NCBI GenBank assembly: GCA_041477005.1
Contig: JBGOUJ010000393.1
Coordinates: forward strand, 1 to 7,412
Origin: JBGOUJ01 sp041477005
Lineage (GTDB): Bacteria > Acidobacteriota > Terriglobia > Bryobacterales > JACQDG01
Length of the DNA: 7,412 nt
Direction of reading: 5' to 3'
Shown here: positions 6,323 through 7,412 of the stretch, piece after piece
How positions within the stretch are numbered: the stretch's first letter is position 1
Layout of the letters: every line of letters begins with the position of its first letter
Notes under the pieces: model-generated
Told to the model about the DNA's origin: nothing
Seen by the model: the letters and a program-made list of their open reading frames with translations, nothing else
Databases searched by the model: none
Position numbers and translations under genes: made by a program

Positions 6323-7204
6323 ATGCGGATCGGCGATCTGCTCCAGCGGGGGCGGGCGTTTTCCTTCGAGTTTTTCCCGCCGAAAACCGACGAAGCGGCC
6401 CAGCAGCTCGAGCGCACCATCGGCGAGCTCGGGGAGCTGCAGCCGTCGTTCGTCTCGGTCACCTATGGGGCCGGCGGCTCCACCCGCGAGAAGACGATCG
6501 AGATCGTCACGCGCATCAAGCGCGAGACGGGCATCGAGGCGATGGCCCACCTGACCTGCGCGGGCGCGACGCGGGACGAGTTGCGGGTGGTGCTCGCCCG
6601 GATCGCCGATTCCGGCGTGGAAAACGTGCTGGCCCTGCGCGGCGACCCGCCCAAGGGGCAGGCCGGCTTCACCCCGGTCGATGGCGGCTTCCGGTACGCC
6701 AACGAGCTGGTCGCCTTCATCCGCGAGCTCTACGGCTCGGGACTCTGCCTGGGCGGCGCGTGCTATCCCGAAAAGCATCCCGAGTGCGGCAACCCAGCGG
6801 TGGACCTGGCGAACCTGAAGCGCAAGGTGGACGCCGGCGTGGAGTTCGTCATCACCCAGCTTTTTTTCGAGAACCGCCACTATTTCGAGTTCGTGGAGCG
6901 GGCGCGGGCCATCGGCATCGCCCTGCCGATCATCCCCGGGATCATGCCCATCACCAACGCCGCGCAGATCGAGCGATTCACCGTAAGCTGCGGCGCCACA
7001 CTCCCCTTCGCCCTGGCCGCCGAGCTCGACAAGCGGCGTCAGGATCCCCAGGCCGTGCTGCAGCTCGGCGTGGCCCACGCCACCGCCCAGTGCATCGGGC
7101 TGCTCGCCGGCGGCGCGCCGGGCATCCACTTCTACACGCTCAACCGCAGCACCGCCACGCGCGAGGTGCTGGCGGCGCTGCGGGCAGCGGGGGTCACGCA
7201 ATGA
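6323..7204 (+). CDS. metF: 5,10-methylenetetrahydrofolate reductase
   Basis: This 293-residue cytosolic flavoenzyme reduces 5,10-methylene-THF to 5-methyl-THF, the methyl donor for methionine synthesis, using FAD and usually NAD(P)H. The single TIM-barrel domain shows the family signatures in order: FSFEFFPPKT with the conserved glutamate E16, FVSVTYGAGGS near 43-53, the HLTC segment, ALRGDPP with the flavin-contacting aspartate, FVITQLFF with the folate-binding glutamine, and PIIPGIMPI. The length is normal for bacterial MetF, with no C-terminal regulatory domain of the eukaryotic type. The ATG at 6323 gives the usual N-terminus but has no ribosome site before it, so translation may be leaderless. 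A T7 run near 6860 lies inside the ITQLFFEN codons and the frame is intact. It is divergent from the Fe-S/Mo operon. No methionine synthase or other one-carbon gene is in the window. Confidence 0.97.
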   Translation: MRIGDLLQRGRAFSFEFFPPKTDEAAQQLERTIGELGELQPSFVSVTYGAGGSTREKTIEIVTRIKRETGIEAMAHLTCAGATRDELRVVLARIADSGVENVLALRGDPPKGQAGFTPVDGGFRYANELVAFIRELYGSGLCLGGACYPEKHPECGNPAVDLANLKRKVDAGVEFVITQLFFENRHYFEFVERARAIGIALPIIPGIMPITNAAQIERFTVSCGATLPFALAAELDKRRQDPQAVLQLGVAHATAQCIGLLAGGAPGIHFYTLNRSTATREVLAALRAAGVTQ

Positions 7205-7302
7205 AACCACAGAGGGCCTCGGCTCGCTCCCCTCATGCCCGTTCCGTAGGAGCAAACGCCCTTCAGCATTCCGATCTTCAGCTCTTCGCTCGCCAGCACA
7301 AG
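7205..7302. other. Spacer after metF, no gene seen
   Basis: The 98 bases between the metF stop and the heptad array hold no convincing gene or terminator. The beginning, AAACCACAGAGG (7204-7215), resembles the start of 'ACCACAGAGGCACAGAG' elements that I recall from intergenic regions of environmental bacteria; the match is short and unverified. A plus-strand frame running through this region is an overhang of a frame antisense to or out of register with metF and is not called. Confidence 0.4.
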
Positions 7303-7412
7303 CGGCTGACGGCTGATGGCTGGTTGCTGACGGCTGATGGCTGATAGCTGATGGCTGATGGCTGATGGCTGATAGCTGATGGCTGGCAGCTGATGGCTGA
7401 TAGCTGATGGCT
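7303..7412. repeat. Heptanucleotide tandem repeat array, consensus YRGCTGA, continuing past the window
   Basis: Fifteen complete 7-base units (7303-7407) and a partial sixteenth run without a phase break to the edge. The commonest unit is TGGCTGA, alternating with TAGCTGA and CGGCTGA; a few end in G (TGGCTGG). Bases 3-6 (GCTG) are constant, while bases 1-2 vary as T/C and G/A. Because the period is 7 and each unit has a TGA, every plus-strand frame hits a stop within 21 bases, so it cannot be coding on that strand. The minus strand would be open but of extreme composition. Period-7 arrays are known in bacteria (for example STRR elements in cyanobacteria). I cannot say whether this array is transcribed or has a role. 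Confidence 0.93.

Noticed and set aside
6308..7255. Minus-strand open frame of 315 codons across metF
   Set aside because: It is antisense to metF, which has all family motifs; the translation shows no domain.
7303..7412. CRISPR array or coding repeat
   Set aside because: Units are 7 bases without spacers, and every plus-strand frame contains stops, so it is neither.

Overview
The window is high-GC bacterial DNA carrying six protein-coding loci that look like ordinary chromosomal genes. Three groups of products appear exported: a haem c protein, two secreted hydrolases (one broken), and a Tat-exported molybdenum hydroxylase. The best guess is an Acidobacteriota-type soil or sediment bacterium. 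That rests on the style of the secreted haem c/toroid protein, the secreted PF04909 amidohydrolase, the FAD-less IorAB-like enzyme and the 3' repeats. It is an inference from family resemblance, as no phylogenetic marker is present.

Layout, left to right. (1) 1-789, minus strand: a secreted monohaem c-type protein with a probable alpha/alpha-toroid body, its 3' end cut by the window edge. (2) 790-1099: a gene-free stretch with a short inverted repeat, heptad-like repeats and a small version of the repeat at the right end. (3) 1100-2244, minus: a secreted Shewanella-like PPP phosphatase whose frame is broken by an apparent one-base deletion near 1911/1912. (4) 2245-2376: a divergent control region. 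(5) 2377-3519, plus: a secreted amidohydrolase of the PF04909/ACMSD-like family with all metal-site residues. (6) 3520-3697: a convergent intergenic stretch with a small hairpin and degenerate low-complexity sequence. (7) 3698-6285, minus: a two-gene operon with a [2Fe-2S] subunit and a Tat-signal molybdopterin subunit that overlap by 4 nt (ATGA). (8) 6286-6322: a 37-bp divergent promoter region. (9) 6323-7204, plus: metF, 5,10-methylenetetrahydrofolate reductase. (10) 7205-7412: a non-coding tail dominated by a heptanucleotide tandem array that runs off the right edge.

How the genes relate. The Fe-S and Mo subunits form one enzyme. The small subunit has no export signal and is probably carried to the periplasm with its Tat-bearing partner. 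No FAD subunit, cytochrome partner or XdhC-type maturation factor lies next to them, so the electron acceptor is unknown. metF belongs to one-carbon/methionine metabolism and seems related to its neighbours only by sharing a short divergent promoter region. The phosphatase and the amidohydrolase are divergent and both have signal peptides, so co-regulation is possible but not shown.

I do not see a clearly new multi-gene system, CRISPR array, tRNA, rRNA or insertion sequence. The items most worth following up are the heptanucleotide repeat family, the frameshifted phosphatase, and the segment order of the Mo subunit.
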